The translations under genes were made by a program, and so were the position numbers. A model generated the notes under the pieces. It was not told the origin of the DNA. It made no database searches and was given only the letters and a program-made list of their open reading frames with translations. A DNA stretch of 64,000 nucleotides from a methane-oxidizing endosymbiont of Gigantopelta aegis (GTDB lineage: Bacteria > Pseudomonadota > Gammaproteobacteria > Methylococcales > Methylomonadaceae): contig NZ_JAEHGD010000002.1 in the NCBI RefSeq assembly GCF_016097405.1, positions 197,876-261,875 on the forward strand, written 5' to 3'. This document shows positions 1-9,898 of the stretch, piece after piece (position 1 is the first letter of the stretch; every line of letters begins with the position of its first letter).

Positions 1-1251
1 CTCGACAAATATACCCGGGAATTACAGGTCGCGGAGAGCTACCAGAGCGAATATGACCTGGAGCGGGAGCTGGTTGAGGACTTGCAGAATCAGGGTTATG
101 AATATCTGCCAGATCTGACCAAGCCGGAATTGATGCTGGCCAATGTGCGCGAGCAGTTGCAAACATTGAATAAGGTGCAGTTTTCTGATGGTGAATGGCG
201 GCGTTTTGTTGAAGAATATCTGGACAGGCCCAACGATGGCATTGTGGATAAAACCCGCAAGATTCACGATGATTATATCCATGACTTTGTGTTTGACGAT
301 GGCCGCATCCAAAATATCTACCTGGTGGACAAAAAGAATATCGCCCGCAACAAGGTGCAGGTGATTCGGCAGTTTGAGCAGGCTGGCAGCCATGCCAACC
401 GCTATGATGTGACCATTTTGGTGAACGGCTTGCCGCTGGTGCAGGTTGAGCTGAAAAAACGCGGGGTGGCCATTCGTGAGGCGTTCAACCAGATTCACCG
501 CTACAGCAAAGAGAGCTTCAACAGCGAGAACTCTCTGTATAAATATCTGCAAATTTTCGTCATTTCCAATGGCACCGATACCCGCTATTTTGCCAACACC
601 ACCAAACGCGACAAAAACAGCTTTGATTTCACCATGAACTGGGCGAGAGCTGATAACAGCCTGATCAAGGATTTGAAGGATTTTACCGCGACCTTTTTTC
701 AGAAAAACACCCTGCTCAATGTGCTGTTGCATTATTCGGTGTTTGATGTTGGCAACACCCTGCTGGTGATGCGCCCTTATCAGATTGCCGCCACTGAGCG
801 CATGTTGTGGAAAATCAAAAGCGCGTTTGAGGCCAAAAACTGGAGCAAGCCGGAAAGCGGCGGCTATATCTGGCATACCACAGGTTCCGGTAAGACCTTG
901 ACCAGCTTCAAGGCGGCACGCTTGGCGACAGAGCTGGATTTTATCGATAAGGTGTTTTTTGTAGTGGACAGAAAAGACCTCGACTATCAAACCATGAAGG
1001 AGTATCAGCGCTTTTCTCCCGATAGTGTCAATGGTTCGGACAGCACCGCAGGCTTGAAGCGAAATTTAAGCAAGGACGACAACAAAATCATCGTCACCAC
1101 CATTCAGAAGCTCAACAACCTGATGAAAAGCGAGCGCGATTTGCCGGTTTACAGCCAACAGGTGGTGTTTATTTTTGATGAATGCCACCGCAGCCAGTTT
1201 GGTGAGGCGCAGAAGAATCTTAAGAAGAAATTCAAACGCTATTATCAGTTT
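1..1251 (+). pseudogene. hsdR: Type I restriction enzyme R subunit, 5' part (split by IS3-family element)
   Basis: The reading frame is open from the first base of the window, so the true start lies upstream. This part holds the nuclease domain (YDVTILVNG...VELKK, a PD-(D/E)XK arrangement), the helicase Walker A motif HTTGSGKT and the DEAD-type box [12 protein letters not shown]. In a type I enzyme HsdR is the ATP-driven translocase and endonuclease that works with HsdM and HsdS. Translation runs to ...KRYYQF and then hits a stop at 1255-1257 inside the inserted element. The continuation (...[12 protein letters not shown]) is found at 2923 onward; joining the two at the 4-bp repeat GTTT restores a family-typical sequence of about 1020 residues. 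The subunit is therefore expected to be inactive unless the element excises precisely. Confidence 0.93.
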
Positions 1252-1308
1252 CGCTAAATGTCAACCAACCTGTCGCATTTTTTGCAATAATTTACGAAAT
1301 GAATTTTA

Positions 1309-2369
1309 TTAAGCTGCTTGACATTCTGTTGTGTTGAAATTTTCCTTATCCGGATTAAGATAAACATGGCCAATGGGCGTTAAATTTCGTGTTTGTCGTC
1401 CATTCCATCGCTCTGGATTGTCTCTTTTTGCTTGCTCGATGACTCGTTTTCTTTTTTCGAGTACGGCGCTGTCTAAGCCGTTATGGCGTTGGTTGGGTGT
1501 TACAAACTTGAGCGCACTGTGTTGATGTTCATTGTTGAACCAACAAACGAAAGCTTCAACCCAGTTCCTGGCTTCGCTTAATGTTTTAAAAAGGGTTTTC
1601 TGGAAAGGTATGATGATATTTGACTGTTTTAAATAACGATTCTGAATAAGGATTATCATTACTGACACGAGGTCTGCTGAACGACGTGGCAATGTCTAAA
1701 TCGACCAATTTGGCCCTTAATGTTGCGCCTTTCATCGGACTGCCGTTGTCAGAATGTATCACCAATTGCTTTTTTGTCGATGTTTTCCCGGCGAGCGATA
1801 TCTTCGATCAAATCAGCAGCGTGTGCGCTTGATTCGGCATCATGAACTTGCCAGCCTACGATTTTCCGACTATAGATGTCCATCACCATGTAGAGGTAAA
1901 AATACTGCCCCTTTGACGGGGCTTAATAAATACGTAATATCCCACGAGTAGATTTGATTGGCCTGTGTGGCTTTGAGTGACTGCGGTTTATTATGCTGAC
2001 CTGCGGCTCCTTTAGCTCTGTGCTTAAGCTGGTTGTGGGCTTTCATGACACGATAAAAGGTTGATTCTGATGCGAGATAGCAGCCCAAATCCAATAACCT
2101 CGGAACGATTTGATGCGGCGTTAAAGCGCTGTATTCCGGTTTATTAATCACGGTGATGATTTCTTGCTTGATGGCCTCGGATAATTGATTGTGCACAGGC
2201 GCTGTATTGTGCAGTCGTAGGTCTTCTGAGAGTCCTTCTCCCCGGTTCCAACGCTGATAGGTTCGAGCTGATATACCCACCAGTTCACAGGCTAATTTCT
2301 GCCGCGCTCCATTGTCAACGGCTTCATCAATGAGTGCGCTGTAGTGTTGGCGATCTGAGTAGGCGATTA
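1309..2369 (-). pseudogene. IS3-family OrfB transposase, frameshifted
   Basis: Reading the minus strand, the family sequence can be followed through three frames: an N-terminal part (...ISARTYQRWNRGEG, SWDITYLLSPVKG), a middle part containing HSDNGSPMKG and NPYSESLF, and a C-terminal part (ARNWVEAFVCWFNNEHQH). These hold the D, D and E positions of the integrase-type catalytic core. The breaks lie in short homopolymer runs: an extra G after VKG near 1918, an extra A after ENIDKK, and an extra T after PENPF near 1590. The gene is therefore a pseudogene even though its catalytic motifs are still legible. The 5' end at about 2369 is inferred, because IS3 OrfB is normally made by frameshifting from OrfA. 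Confidence 0.85.
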
Positions 2370-2869
2370 ATCGGCCGCCTTTTCCCCCAGATCGCTTGGC
2401 ACTTTTTTGATAACACCAGTAAAGCCGCTGTTTCTGATAACGCTTTCTCTTTGCGGTTTAGCTCCTTATGCAAACGCTTGTTTTCTTGTTTGAGTTTTGT
2501 TTGCGCCTGTTTATATACGGATTCTGTTGATTTAGATTCTGACAAAAATTCCGCTTTCCAGGTATTTAGATGATGTAAGTAGATGCCTTGTTCACGACAA
2601 TAGGCGCTAGCCTGATCATCGGTGAGATGATGACAATGAACAATGGCTTCAAAACGTTCTACTGTATTCCAATCTTGAGGGCTTTTTTCTTTTGACATGT
2701 TTGACTCTGTTTTTTCGAGTTGATTTTTCTTAGCTAACCGAATCCATTTTTGAAGTGTGGAGTAACCCACACCTAAAGTAACTGCAATTTGCTTTAGCGA
2801 TTGTTCTGGTCTTCTGGATAATGCTTTTTCTACTGATTGTACTTTAAATTCTTGGCTAAATACGCTCAT
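2327..2869 (-). CDS. IS3-family OrfA (helix-turn-helix protein)
   Basis: This is a 180-residue protein with an N-terminal helix-turn-helix of the transposase-8 type (LKQIAVTLGVGYSTLQKWIR) and a C-terminal coiled coil (KQENKRLHKELNRKEKALSE), the usual layout of IS3 OrfA, which binds the element ends and mediates multimerisation. It is longer than the common 90-110 residues because a second helix-turn-helix-like stretch (HHLTDDQASAYCREQGIYL) lies in the middle. The frame overlaps the start of OrfB, as expected for production of a fusion by ribosomal slippage. OrfA is intact while OrfB is not. Confidence 0.8.
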   Translation of the reverse strand: MSVFSQEFKVQSVEKALSRRPEQSLKQIAVTLGVGYSTLQKWIRLAKKNQLEKTESNMSKEKSPQDWNTVERFEAIVHCHHLTDDQASAYCREQGIYLHHLNTWKAEFLSESKSTESVYKQAQTKLKQENKRLHKELNRKEKALSETAALLVLSKKCQAIWGKRRPINRLLRSPTLQRTH

Positions 2870-2922
2870 TTTTGTCTCCTGATTTAAAATTTCCTAGGCG
2901 ACAGGTATGTTGACATAGGGGG

Positions 2923-4729
2923 GTTTGGCTTTACCGGCACGCCGATTTTTCCAGAAAACGCCTTGGGAGCGGAGACCACCGCCAGCGTGTTTGGCCGCGA
3001 GCTGCATTCTTATGTGATTACCGATGCCATTCGCGATGAAAAGGTCTTGAAATTCAAGGTGGATTACAATGATGTGCGCCCACGGTTCAAGGAAATCGAA
3101 ACCGAGCAGGACGCGAAAAAACTCAGTGCGGCAGAAAACAAACAAGCCCTGTTGCACCCCGAGCGTATCCGGGAAATATCCCGCTACATTCTGAATAACT
3201 TTCGTCAAAAAACCCATCGCCTGCAAGGAGGCAACACAGGCTTTAACGCCCTGTTCGCGGTGAGCAGCGTGGATGCGGCCAAGTGTTATTATGAAGCACT
3301 GAATGAATTGCAGGCAGGTGGCGGCCAGCCGTTGAAAATCGCCACCATCTTTTCCTTTGCCGCCAACGAAGCGCAAGACGCAATCGGTGATATTGCGGAT
3401 GAAAGCTTTGAAGTGTCAGCGATGAACAGCAGCGCCAAGGAATTTTTGAGCGCGGCAATCGACGACTACAACGCTTTTTTCAAAACCAGCTTCAGCGTGG
3501 ACAGCCAGGGGTTTCAAAACTACTACCGCGATTTGGCGAAACGGGTAAAGTCTCGGGAGATTGATTTGCTGATTGTCGTCGGCATGTTCCTCACTGGATT
3601 CGACGCACCCACGCTCAATACTTTGTTCGTGGATAAAAATCTGCGCTATCACGGTTTGATTCAGGCCTATTCACGCACAAACCGCATTTATGACGCCACT
3701 AAAACCTTTGGCAATATCGTCACTTTTCGTGATTTGGAACAAGCCACTATCGATGCCATTACCCTGTTTGGGGACGTCAATACCCAAAACGTGGTGCTGG
3801 AGAAAAGCTATAAGGAGTACATGGAAGGTTTTATCGATATTGTTACTGGTGAGGCAAGGCGTGGGTTTATGGAAGTGGTGTCGGAGCTGGAGCAGCGCTT
3901 TCCCGACCCTTCGGCGATTGAAAAGGAAGCGGATAAAAAAGCCTTTGCCAGGCTGTTTGGCGAATATTTACGCGTGGAAAATGTGCTGCAAAACTATGAT
4001 GAATTTGCCAGCCTGAAAGCCTTGCAGAAGGTGGATATGAACGACCCTGCAGCTGTCGAGGCGTTCAAGGCGGAACATTATTTGACAGATGAAGACCTGG
4101 CCGCCCTGCAAACCATTAAAGTACCAGCAGAACGCACCATTCAGGACTACCGCTCCACCTACAACGATATTCGCGACTGGCTGCGCCGGCAAAAGGCGGC
4201 AGAAGGCAAGGGTGCGTCAAGCCTTGACTGGGATGATGTGGTCTTTGAAGTCGATTTGCTCAAATCCCAGGAGATTAATCTGGATTATATTCTGGAGCTG
4301 ATTTTCGAGCACAATAAAAAAACCAAAAGCAAAGCCGATCTGGTTGATGAAGTGCGTCGGGTGATTCGTGCCAGCCTTGGCAACCGCGCTAAAGAGAGCT
4401 TGCTGGTTGATTTTATTAATCAAACCGACCTTGATCAGATTGCTGATAAGGCCAGTGTGATTGATGCCTTTTTCACCTTTGCACAAGCACAGCAGCAGCA
4501 TGAGGCAGAGGCGTTAATTCGTACTGAATCCCTGAATGAAGAAGCGGCCAGGCGTTATATCGCGGCATCGTTAAAACGGGAATATGCCAGTGAAAATGGG
4601 ACAGAGCTGAATGAGATACTTCCCAAAATGAGTCCGCTGAACCCGCAATACTTAACCAAAAAACAAAGTGTTTTCCAAAAAATATCTGCATTTGTTGAAA
4701 AGTTTAAAGGTGTGGGTGGGCAAATATAG
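2923..4729 (+). pseudogene. hsdR: Type I restriction enzyme R subunit, 3' part
   Basis: This is the C-terminal 600 or so residues of HsdR, in frame from the IS junction to a TAG at 4727-4729. It begins with [15 protein letters not shown], the helicase motif III region that normally follows KRYYQF directly. It continues through the second RecA-like lobe ([18 protein letters not shown], then [12 protein letters not shown], which is motif VI) and the helical C-terminal domain that contacts the methyltransferase. No further frameshifts are visible. An internal TTG at 2963 could start a truncated product, but that would lack the nuclease domain and Walker A. A disabled HsdR may leave HsdM and HsdS as a solitary methyltransferase if they are encoded upstream of the window. 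Confidence 0.92.
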
Positions 4730-4819
4730 GTGTAGTCATACTGATTTGCTCGTTTGTAGTTGTGTTATCGCTTGTCTTACAGGGCTTTTAGCTTTCCAGT
4801 CAAAAATCTCCAGGCATCG

Positions 4820-4825
4820 TATAAT
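4820..4825 (+). promoter_or_regulatory. Candidate -10 box upstream of dnaB
   Basis: A perfect TATAAT lies 33 bases before the dnaB start codon. No convincing -35 box is seen at 16-18 bp spacing, so only the -10 element is proposed. It would drive dnaB-alr-radA, whose genes overlap by one base at each junction. Confidence 0.45.
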
Positions 4826-4857
4826 AAGCACTTTTAGACAGTAATCATAAAGGTGTT

Positions 4858-6255
4858 ATGGACGAAGATTTTTCCTTCCAAGAGGAAGATTATGCCGTTT
4901 CGGCATTAAAAGTGCCGCCCCATTCAATTCAGGCTGAACAATCTGTATTAGGTGGCTTGATGTTGGATAATCAAACCTGGGATCAGGTGGCCGATCGTAT
5001 CATGGAAGAAGATTTTTATCGCAAAGATCATCGGCTTATTTTTCATGCCATCGCTGAGTTGGCCGAGAAGCAGGAGCCCTTTGATGTTGTCACTTTATCT
5101 GAGACGTTAGAGCGAAACGGTGAATTAGAGCAGGTCGGTGGTCTTGCTTATTTGGGAACGCTGGCTAAAGATACGCCAAGTGCCGCTAATATTGTCGCGT
5201 ATGCGGATATTGTTCGAGATCGTTCAATTCTTAGGCAGTTGATTCATATTGGTACAGAAATATCCGATTCGGCGTTCAATCCGGAAGGTCGGGAAACCTC
5301 GGAAATTCTTGAGAATGCTGAACGCGCTGTGTTTAAAATTGCCGAACAGCGTCAACGTGGGCAAGGTGGTTTTAAGCCGATTAAAGGCTTGCTGGCTGAA
5401 GCTGTGGATAAGATTGAAACCCTGTTCGAAATGGACGGCAATATTACCGGCGCTAGCACCGGCTTTACCGATTTTGATGAAATGACCTCAGGCTTACAAC
5501 CGGCTGATTTGATTATTGTGGCTGGGCGTCCTTCTATGGGTAAAACGACGATTGCGATGAATATCGCTGAAAATGTCGCTATTCAGGAAAACAAGCCGGT
5601 TGCGGTCTTTAGTATGGAAATGCCGGGTGAATCATTAGCCATGCGGATGATGTCATCATTAGGACGGATTGATCAACATAAAGTTAGAACCGGTAAACTG
5701 GAAGAAGATGAATGGCCCAGGTTGACGTCGGCTATTAACTTATTGGCTGAAACCAAATTGTTTATTGATGATACACCGGCGCTGACGCCGACTGAAGTGC
5801 GTTCGCGTGCGCGTCGCTTGATGCGTGAGCATGGGCAACTAGGTTTAATTGTGCTGGATTATTTGCAATTGATGCAATCACCGGGCAGTGGCGATAATCG
5901 GGTGCAGCAGATTTCGGATATTTCACGTGGCTTGAAAGCACTGGCCAAGGAGTTGAATGTACCAGTCATCGCCTTGTCGCAGCTCAATCGGAATCTTGAA
6001 CAGCGGCCGAATAAACGACCGGTGATGTCGGATTTGCGTGAATCGGGTGCGATCGAGCAGGATGCCGATTTAATCGTGTTTGTTTATCGGGATGAGGTAT
6101 ATAACGAAGATAGCCCGGATAAAGGTATCGCCGAAGTCATTATCGGTAAGCAACGGAATGGGCCGCTTGGGACGGTTCGTCTGACATTTTTGGGGCAATA
6201 TACTCGCTTTGAAAATTTTGTGGGCGATGCGTATGGCCATGAGGATTATGAATAA
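4858..6255 (+). CDS. dnaB: Replicative DNA helicase
   Basis: DnaB is the hexameric 5'-3' helicase that unwinds the chromosome ahead of the replisome and recruits primase. The 465-residue protein has the N-terminal helical domain (residues about 20-120, beginning PPHSIQAEQSVLGGLM), a linker, and the RecA-like ATPase domain with Walker A GRPSMGKT at about 223-230, Walker B LIVLDYLQLM, and the ESGAIEQDAD motif near residue 400. Length is normal and no intein is present. The ATG is preceded by an AAGGTG ribosome binding site. The stop codon TAATG overlaps the alr start by one base, indicating translational coupling. In many gammaproteobacteria rpsF-rpsR-rplI precede dnaB; here hsdR does, so that link is broken. 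Confidence 0.98.
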   Translation: MDEDFSFQEEDYAVSALKVPPHSIQAEQSVLGGLMLDNQTWDQVADRIMEEDFYRKDHRLIFHAIAELAEKQEPFDVVTLSETLERNGELEQVGGLAYLGTLAKDTPSAANIVAYADIVRDRSILRQLIHIGTEISDSAFNPEGRETSEILENAERAVFKIAEQRQRGQGGFKPIKGLLAEAVDKIETLFEMDGNITGASTGFTDFDEMTSGLQPADLIIVAGRPSMGKTTIAMNIAENVAIQENKPVAVFSMEMPGESLAMRMMSSLGRIDQHKVRTGKLEEDEWPRLTSAINLLAETKLFIDDTPALTPTEVRSRARRLMREHGQLGLIVLDYLQLMQSPGSGDNRVQQISDISRGLKALAKELNVPVIALSQLNRNLEQRPNKRPVMSDLRESGAIEQDADLIVFVYRDEVYNEDSPDKGIAEVIIGKQRNGPLGTVRLTFLGQYTRFENFVGDAYGHEDYE

Positions 6256-7331
6256 TGTCGGCAGCTTATGCGCTGATCGATCAAGCTGCGTTGCAGCATA
6301 ATCTTGTCATTGTCAGGCGGCATGCGCCTGATGCCAACATCATGGCGGTGATTAAGGCAAATGCGTATGGGCATGGTATGTTGCGTATGGCGCGGATATT
6401 GGCGGTGGCTGTCGATAGTCTGGCTGTGGCGAGAACCGATGAAGCAATTGCTTTGCGAGAGCAGGGGGTTACGACCCCGATTACGGTGCTACAAGGTTTT
6501 ATGGGGCGTGATGAGCTGATGTGCTATGCCAAATATCAATTGACGGCTGTTGTGCATCAACATGAACAAATCCGGCAGTTATTAGCCGGTTCCTCGCCAG
6601 AAAAAATAGCGGTTTGGCTGAAGATGGATAGTGGCATGAGTCGGTTGGGTTTTTTGCCGACGGAATGGAATGCAGTCTGTACGCTTTTGCAAAACAGCAC
6701 GCAGGTACAGCAGCCTTTTGGCGTGATGACGCATCTTGCCAGTGCCGATGAGGTGGATTGTCATCAAAGTAGGCAGCAGTTACAGCGTTTTGATACTTTG
6801 ACCTGTCAACATATCGGTGCTAAAAGTATCGCGAACTCGGCGGCTATTTTGGCTTGTCCTGCGGCTGTGACCGATTGGATCAGGCCTGGGTTGATGTTGT
6901 ATGGGGTTTCACCTTTTCCAGATAAAAGTGCGGCGGATTTAGGGTTGAAACCGGTTATGACGTTGAAATCACGCCTGATTTCGGTGAAGACAGTGCCGCA
7001 GGGTGAAACTGTGGGGTATGGTGGCAGCTGGCGCTGTCAGCAAGCCACGCGCGTAGGTATTGTATCCATCGGCTATGGCGATGGTTATCCCCGTTATGCC
7101 CGGAATGGGACGCCAGTTTTGATAAACGGTAAGGTCGTTCCTTTAATCGGGCGGGTGTCGATGGATATGTTGGCGGTAGATTTGAGTACCTTGCCTGAGG
7201 CGAAAATTGGTGATACAGCGACCTTGTGGGGGGAGGGGTTGCCGGTGGAAACTATTGCCCAGTATGCAGAGACGATTCCTTATACTGTGTTATGCGGGAT
7301 TACTCCCCGCGTCGAGATCATTGAGCGATAA
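6255..7331 (+). CDS. alr: Alanine racemase
   Basis: This PLP-dependent enzyme interconverts L- and D-alanine in the cytoplasm and supplies D-alanine for peptidoglycan. The 358-residue protein has the N-terminal TIM-barrel motif AVIKANAYGHG, in which Lys34 is the PLP-binding lysine, and the C-terminal catalytic tyrosine in GETVGYGGSW. The substrate-site segment GRVSMDM also matches the family. It overlaps dnaB and radA by one base each (TAATG), so the three genes are almost certainly one operon. The dnaB-alr pairing is common in gammaproteobacteria. The catabolic paralogue dadX is possible by sequence alone but less likely in this context. Confidence 0.97.
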   Translation: MSAAYALIDQAALQHNLVIVRRHAPDANIMAVIKANAYGHGMLRMARILAVAVDSLAVARTDEAIALREQGVTTPITVLQGFMGRDELMCYAKYQLTAVVHQHEQIRQLLAGSSPEKIAVWLKMDSGMSRLGFLPTEWNAVCTLLQNSTQVQQPFGVMTHLASADEVDCHQSRQQLQRFDTLTCQHIGAKSIANSAAILACPAAVTDWIRPGLMLYGVSPFPDKSAADLGLKPVMTLKSRLISVKTVPQGETVGYGGSWRCQQATRVGIVSIGYGDGYPRYARNGTPVLINGKVVPLIGRVSMDMLAVDLSTLPEAKIGDTATLWGEGLPVETIAQYAETIPYTVLCGITPRVEIIER

Positions 7332-8701
7332 TGGCTAAAAAACAAAAAACCGCTTTTGTCTGCACTGAGTGCGGTGCTGATTTTCCGCGTTGGGCGGGAC
7401 AGTGCACGGCATGTGGCGAGTGGAATACGATTAAAGAACTGCGTTTGGGAAGTGATAAACGAGCGCGGCAGAATGCGGGGTATGCCGGTGCAACTAGCGA
7501 TGTTCAATTATTGTCCGATGTCGATCTTGAGCAGGCTCAACGTATTTCTACGGGACTGGACGAATTCGATCGTGTTTTGGGCGGCGGCATCGTTAAAGGT
7601 AGTGTAGCGTTAATTGGTGGTGCGCCCGGTGCGGGTAAAAGTACCATTTTGCTACAAGCGATTGCAAATATGGCATTAGCTGGAATTTCGGTGCTTTATG
7701 TTTCTGGCGAGGAGTCGTTGCAGCAGATTGCGGCGCGCGCACAGCGGCTGAAGGTAAGAACCGAGCGCATTAAAATGCTAGCCGAAACCTCGGTACAACA
7801 GATTTGTCAGGTGTTGGAGCAGGAGAAGCCTGCGGTTGTCATTATTGATTCAATTCAGGTGATGTATTCGAATGATTGTGATTCTGCACCCGGCTCAGTG
7901 TCACAGGTACGGGAATCGGCCAGCTATTTGACGCAATACGCCAAACGCCATCAAGTCAGTATTTTCATGGTTGGCCATGTCACTAAAGATCAATCATTGG
8001 CAGGTCCTATGACGCTCAGTCATATCGTCGATGCGCAAGTTATTCTGACTTCAACCAATGACAGTCGCTTTCGGGTGTTGCGCTCGGATAAAAACCGTTT
8101 CGGCAGCGTTGGTGAATTAGGCTTTTTTGCCATGGAGAGTCGTGGGCTGGTTGAAGTGAAAAATCCGTCTGCCATGTTTTTAAGCCGGGCAGAAAAACCC
8201 GCCCCGGGTAGTGTTGTAACCGTGTTGTGGGAAGGAACTCGGCCGTTGTTGGTCGAAATTCAGGCTTTAGTGACCGAAAGCCAATACGGTAACCCACGAC
8301 GTTTGGCCGTGGGGTTAGATCAAAACCGGTTAGCGATGTTATTGGCGGTTTTGTCTCGACATGGCGGCGTCATGACCAGCAATGACGAGATTTACACCAA
8401 TGTGGTGGGGGGGATTAAGGTAAGCGAAACCAGTTCAGACTTGGCCGTTGCGGTTGGGGTGGTGTCCAGTCTGAAAAATGTTGTTATTCCATATGATGTC
8501 ATTTTCTTTGGTGAGATTGGGTTGAATGGTGAGATTCGGCCTGTTGCCAATGGCTTGCCGCGTTTGAATGAGGCGGCTAAACATGGCTTTAAGCGTGCTG
8601 TGATTCCGGCAGCGAATAAACCGAAGCAAGGTGGTCATGCGCTGGATTTATTTCCAGTCAGCCATATTCAAGAAGCGCTAGATGTGTTGAATGGATTGTA
8701 A
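7331..8701 (+). CDS. radA: DNA repair protein RadA (Sms)
   Basis: RadA is a RecA-related helicase that promotes branch migration of recombination intermediates. The 456-residue protein carries the N-terminal zinc finger (Cys11, Cys14, Cys25, Cys28), Walker A GGAPGAGKS near residues 96-103, the diagnostic KNRFG motif (about residues 253-257) and a C-terminal Lon-protease-like domain (GGIKVSETSSDLAVAVGVVSS) that lacks protease function in this family. It is the last gene of the dnaB-alr-radA operon. Its stop codon lies one base from the end of the convergent PilZ gene, with no room for a dedicated terminator. Confidence 0.97.
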   Translation: MAKKQKTAFVCTECGADFPRWAGQCTACGEWNTIKELRLGSDKRARQNAGYAGATSDVQLLSDVDLEQAQRISTGLDEFDRVLGGGIVKGSVALIGGAPGAGKSTILLQAIANMALAGISVLYVSGEESLQQIAARAQRLKVRTERIKMLAETSVQQICQVLEQEKPAVVIIDSIQVMYSNDCDSAPGSVSQVRESASYLTQYAKRHQVSIFMVGHVTKDQSLAGPMTLSHIVDAQVILTSTNDSRFRVLRSDKNRFGSVGELGFFAMESRGLVEVKNPSAMFLSRAEKPAPGSVVTVLWEGTRPLLVEIQALVTESQYGNPRRLAVGLDQNRLAMLLAVLSRHGGVMTSNDEIYTNVVGGIKVSETSSDLAVAVGVVSSLKNVVIPYDVIFFGEIGLNGEIRPVANGLPRLNEAAKHGFKRAVIPAANKPKQGGHALDLFPVSHIQEALDVLNGL

Positions 8702-8702
8702 T

Positions 8703-9080
8703 TTAAGCTCTATTTAAGCCGGAAAGTGCTAGCAGGTCACGTTCTAATAGCATACTGTCACCTAAGTTTAGTTCAACCAAGCGTCGTAATTCGGAAATGC
8801 TATCGATATCAATATGTTCGCATTTGAAGCCAACTTCCCGGTCGATAACATGACTGACACTTAAGACCATTCGAATATGAATATTGTCGGAAAGCGTGAG
8901 TGTCAGTGTATATAAGCTGTCTTCGGTTGATGCAGACCAAGGCGCATCAAAATGTAACAGACAGCCTTTTAATGAGATATCAACCACTTGGCATGGGGTG
9001 TTGACTCCGGGTCCATCGAGATTAGCCTCCGTGGCATAGAGAACGCGATGAAAATGACGTTTATCTTCGGTTTTATCCAT
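8703..9080 (-). CDS. PilZ-domain protein, putative c-di-GMP receptor
   Basis: The chosen start is the ATG at 9080, giving 126 residues beginning MDKTEDKRHFHRVLY; a longer frame to 9167 runs into the inserted IS5 element and is not native. The RHFHR segment fits the RxxxR motif and VDISLKGC fits (D/N)xSxxG, the two signatures that bind cyclic di-GMP. Proteins of this kind tune motility, adhesion or exopolysaccharide output. Its first codons overlap the end of a truncated second PilZ frame, so the two were probably translationally coupled. The native promoter region is now interrupted by IS5 at 9125-9898, so expression may depend on the element. The specific target is unknown. Confidence 0.85.
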   Translation of the reverse strand: MDKTEDKRHFHRVLYATEANLDGPGVNTPCQVVDISLKGCLLHFDAPWSASTEDSLYTLTLTLSDNIHIRMVLSVSHVIDREVGFKCEHIDIDSISELRRLVELNLGDSMLLERDLLALSGLNRA

Positions 9081-9124
9081 GGCTTGATGTGTGGCTAAAA
9101 AACTGCATTGAGATATCGTTAATA

Positions 9125-9898
9125 GGGGCTGTTGCCATTTCACATAGGTAACCATAAAAAGGCGCAAGCCAGAGCGATAGAGCCTTCAAAATTTCGTTTG
9201 AGTTTGTCATATCGCGTGGCGATCGCTCTGAAATGCTTAAGTCTTGCAAACACATTTTCAACGAGATGGCGATATTTGTAGAGACACCAATCCATTTCAT
9301 CATTTCCCCGAGTTGAATTCTTTTTCTTGGGATAACAGGAACAGCCCCTTTGTCTTTAATTTGAAGACGTAATGCTTCACTGTCATAGCCTCTGTCAGCA
9401 ACTATATAGTCACCTTTTGGGAGCTCTGCAACTAATTTCGGTGCTTCTTTACAGTCATGAACTTCGCCGCCTGTCACTGAGAAATGAATAGGAAGACCAC
9501 AGGCATCAACGGCCATATGAATTTTACTGGTGTTCCCGGCGACAGATTTCCCTATCGCTGTTTCTTGTTCACAGGCCGCACCACTACTATGCTGATGTGC
9601 TTTCACAATACTCCCATCAATAAATTCCCATTCCAGGTCTGGGTCAACAACCAGGGCGTTAAAAATACCCATCAGTTTTTCTTTACGAGACCAGTCATTG
9701 AATCGTTTATATACCGCATTCCAATTACCAAAAGCCGTGGGTAAATCTCTCCAGGGACAACCTACTCGCAAGCGATAAAAAATACCTTCGACTGTTTTTT
9801 TGTCGCGGCATAGTTTGCTTGTTTTTGAGTCAAAATAAACAATCTATGTGGCGGAGTTATTGAATTTCAAGGGGGATTTTCAAAACGGCAACAGCCCC
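9125..9898 (-). mobile_element. IS5-family element (IS427-group type), copy 1, internally deleted
   Basis: The ends are a perfect 12-bp inverted repeat GGGGCTGTTGCC, flanked by a TA duplication (9123-9124 and 9899-9900). The element is 774 bp, against 852 bp for copy 2; about 78 bp are missing near the transposase N-terminus, directly after the start ATGCCGCGACA. The TA target and split-frame transposase fit the IS427 group. Removing the element plus one TA restores an open PilZ frame, which confirms the boundaries. Confidence 0.9.
9140..9811 (-). pseudogene. IS5-family transposase (copy 1), deleted and frameshifted
   Basis: The frame reads through VGCPWRDLPTAFGNWNAVYKRF, DGSIVKAHQHSSGA and VADRGYDS, which contain the first two catalytic aspartates of the DDE triad. 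The N-terminal 26 codons are deleted. A run of five A residues near 9320, where six are needed, shifts the frame before the catalytic glutamate region (YRHLVENVFARLKHFR), which is still present in another frame. This copy is therefore not expected to encode an active enzyme. It has five T residues where copy 2 has four, so its first two blocks are fused in one frame. Confidence 0.88.

Larger units (their letters stand above)
1252..2922 (-). mobile_element. IS3-family insertion sequence inside hsdR, decayed
   Basis: The element lies between two copies of GTTT (1248-1251 and 2923-2926), which match the point where hsdR is interrupted. Its ends are imperfectly inverted: a shared block ATGTCAAC followed by ACCTGTCGC lies a few bases inside each end, so the outermost boundary is uncertain by several bases. 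It carries a long orfA and an orfB homologous to IS3-type integrase-fold transposases, both on the minus strand. At about 1.67 kb it is longer than most IS3 elements. OrfB is frameshifted, so it is unlikely to move on its own. Confidence 0.85.

Noticed and set aside
22-990. Long minus-strand open frame of 322 codons opposite hsdR
   Set aside because: It lies wholly antisense to an obvious hsdR and encodes no recognisable domain; it is a codon-usage shadow.
9073-9167. PilZ gene starting at 9167
   Set aside because: The first 29 residues are encoded partly by the IS5 end; the ATG at 9080 fits the family.
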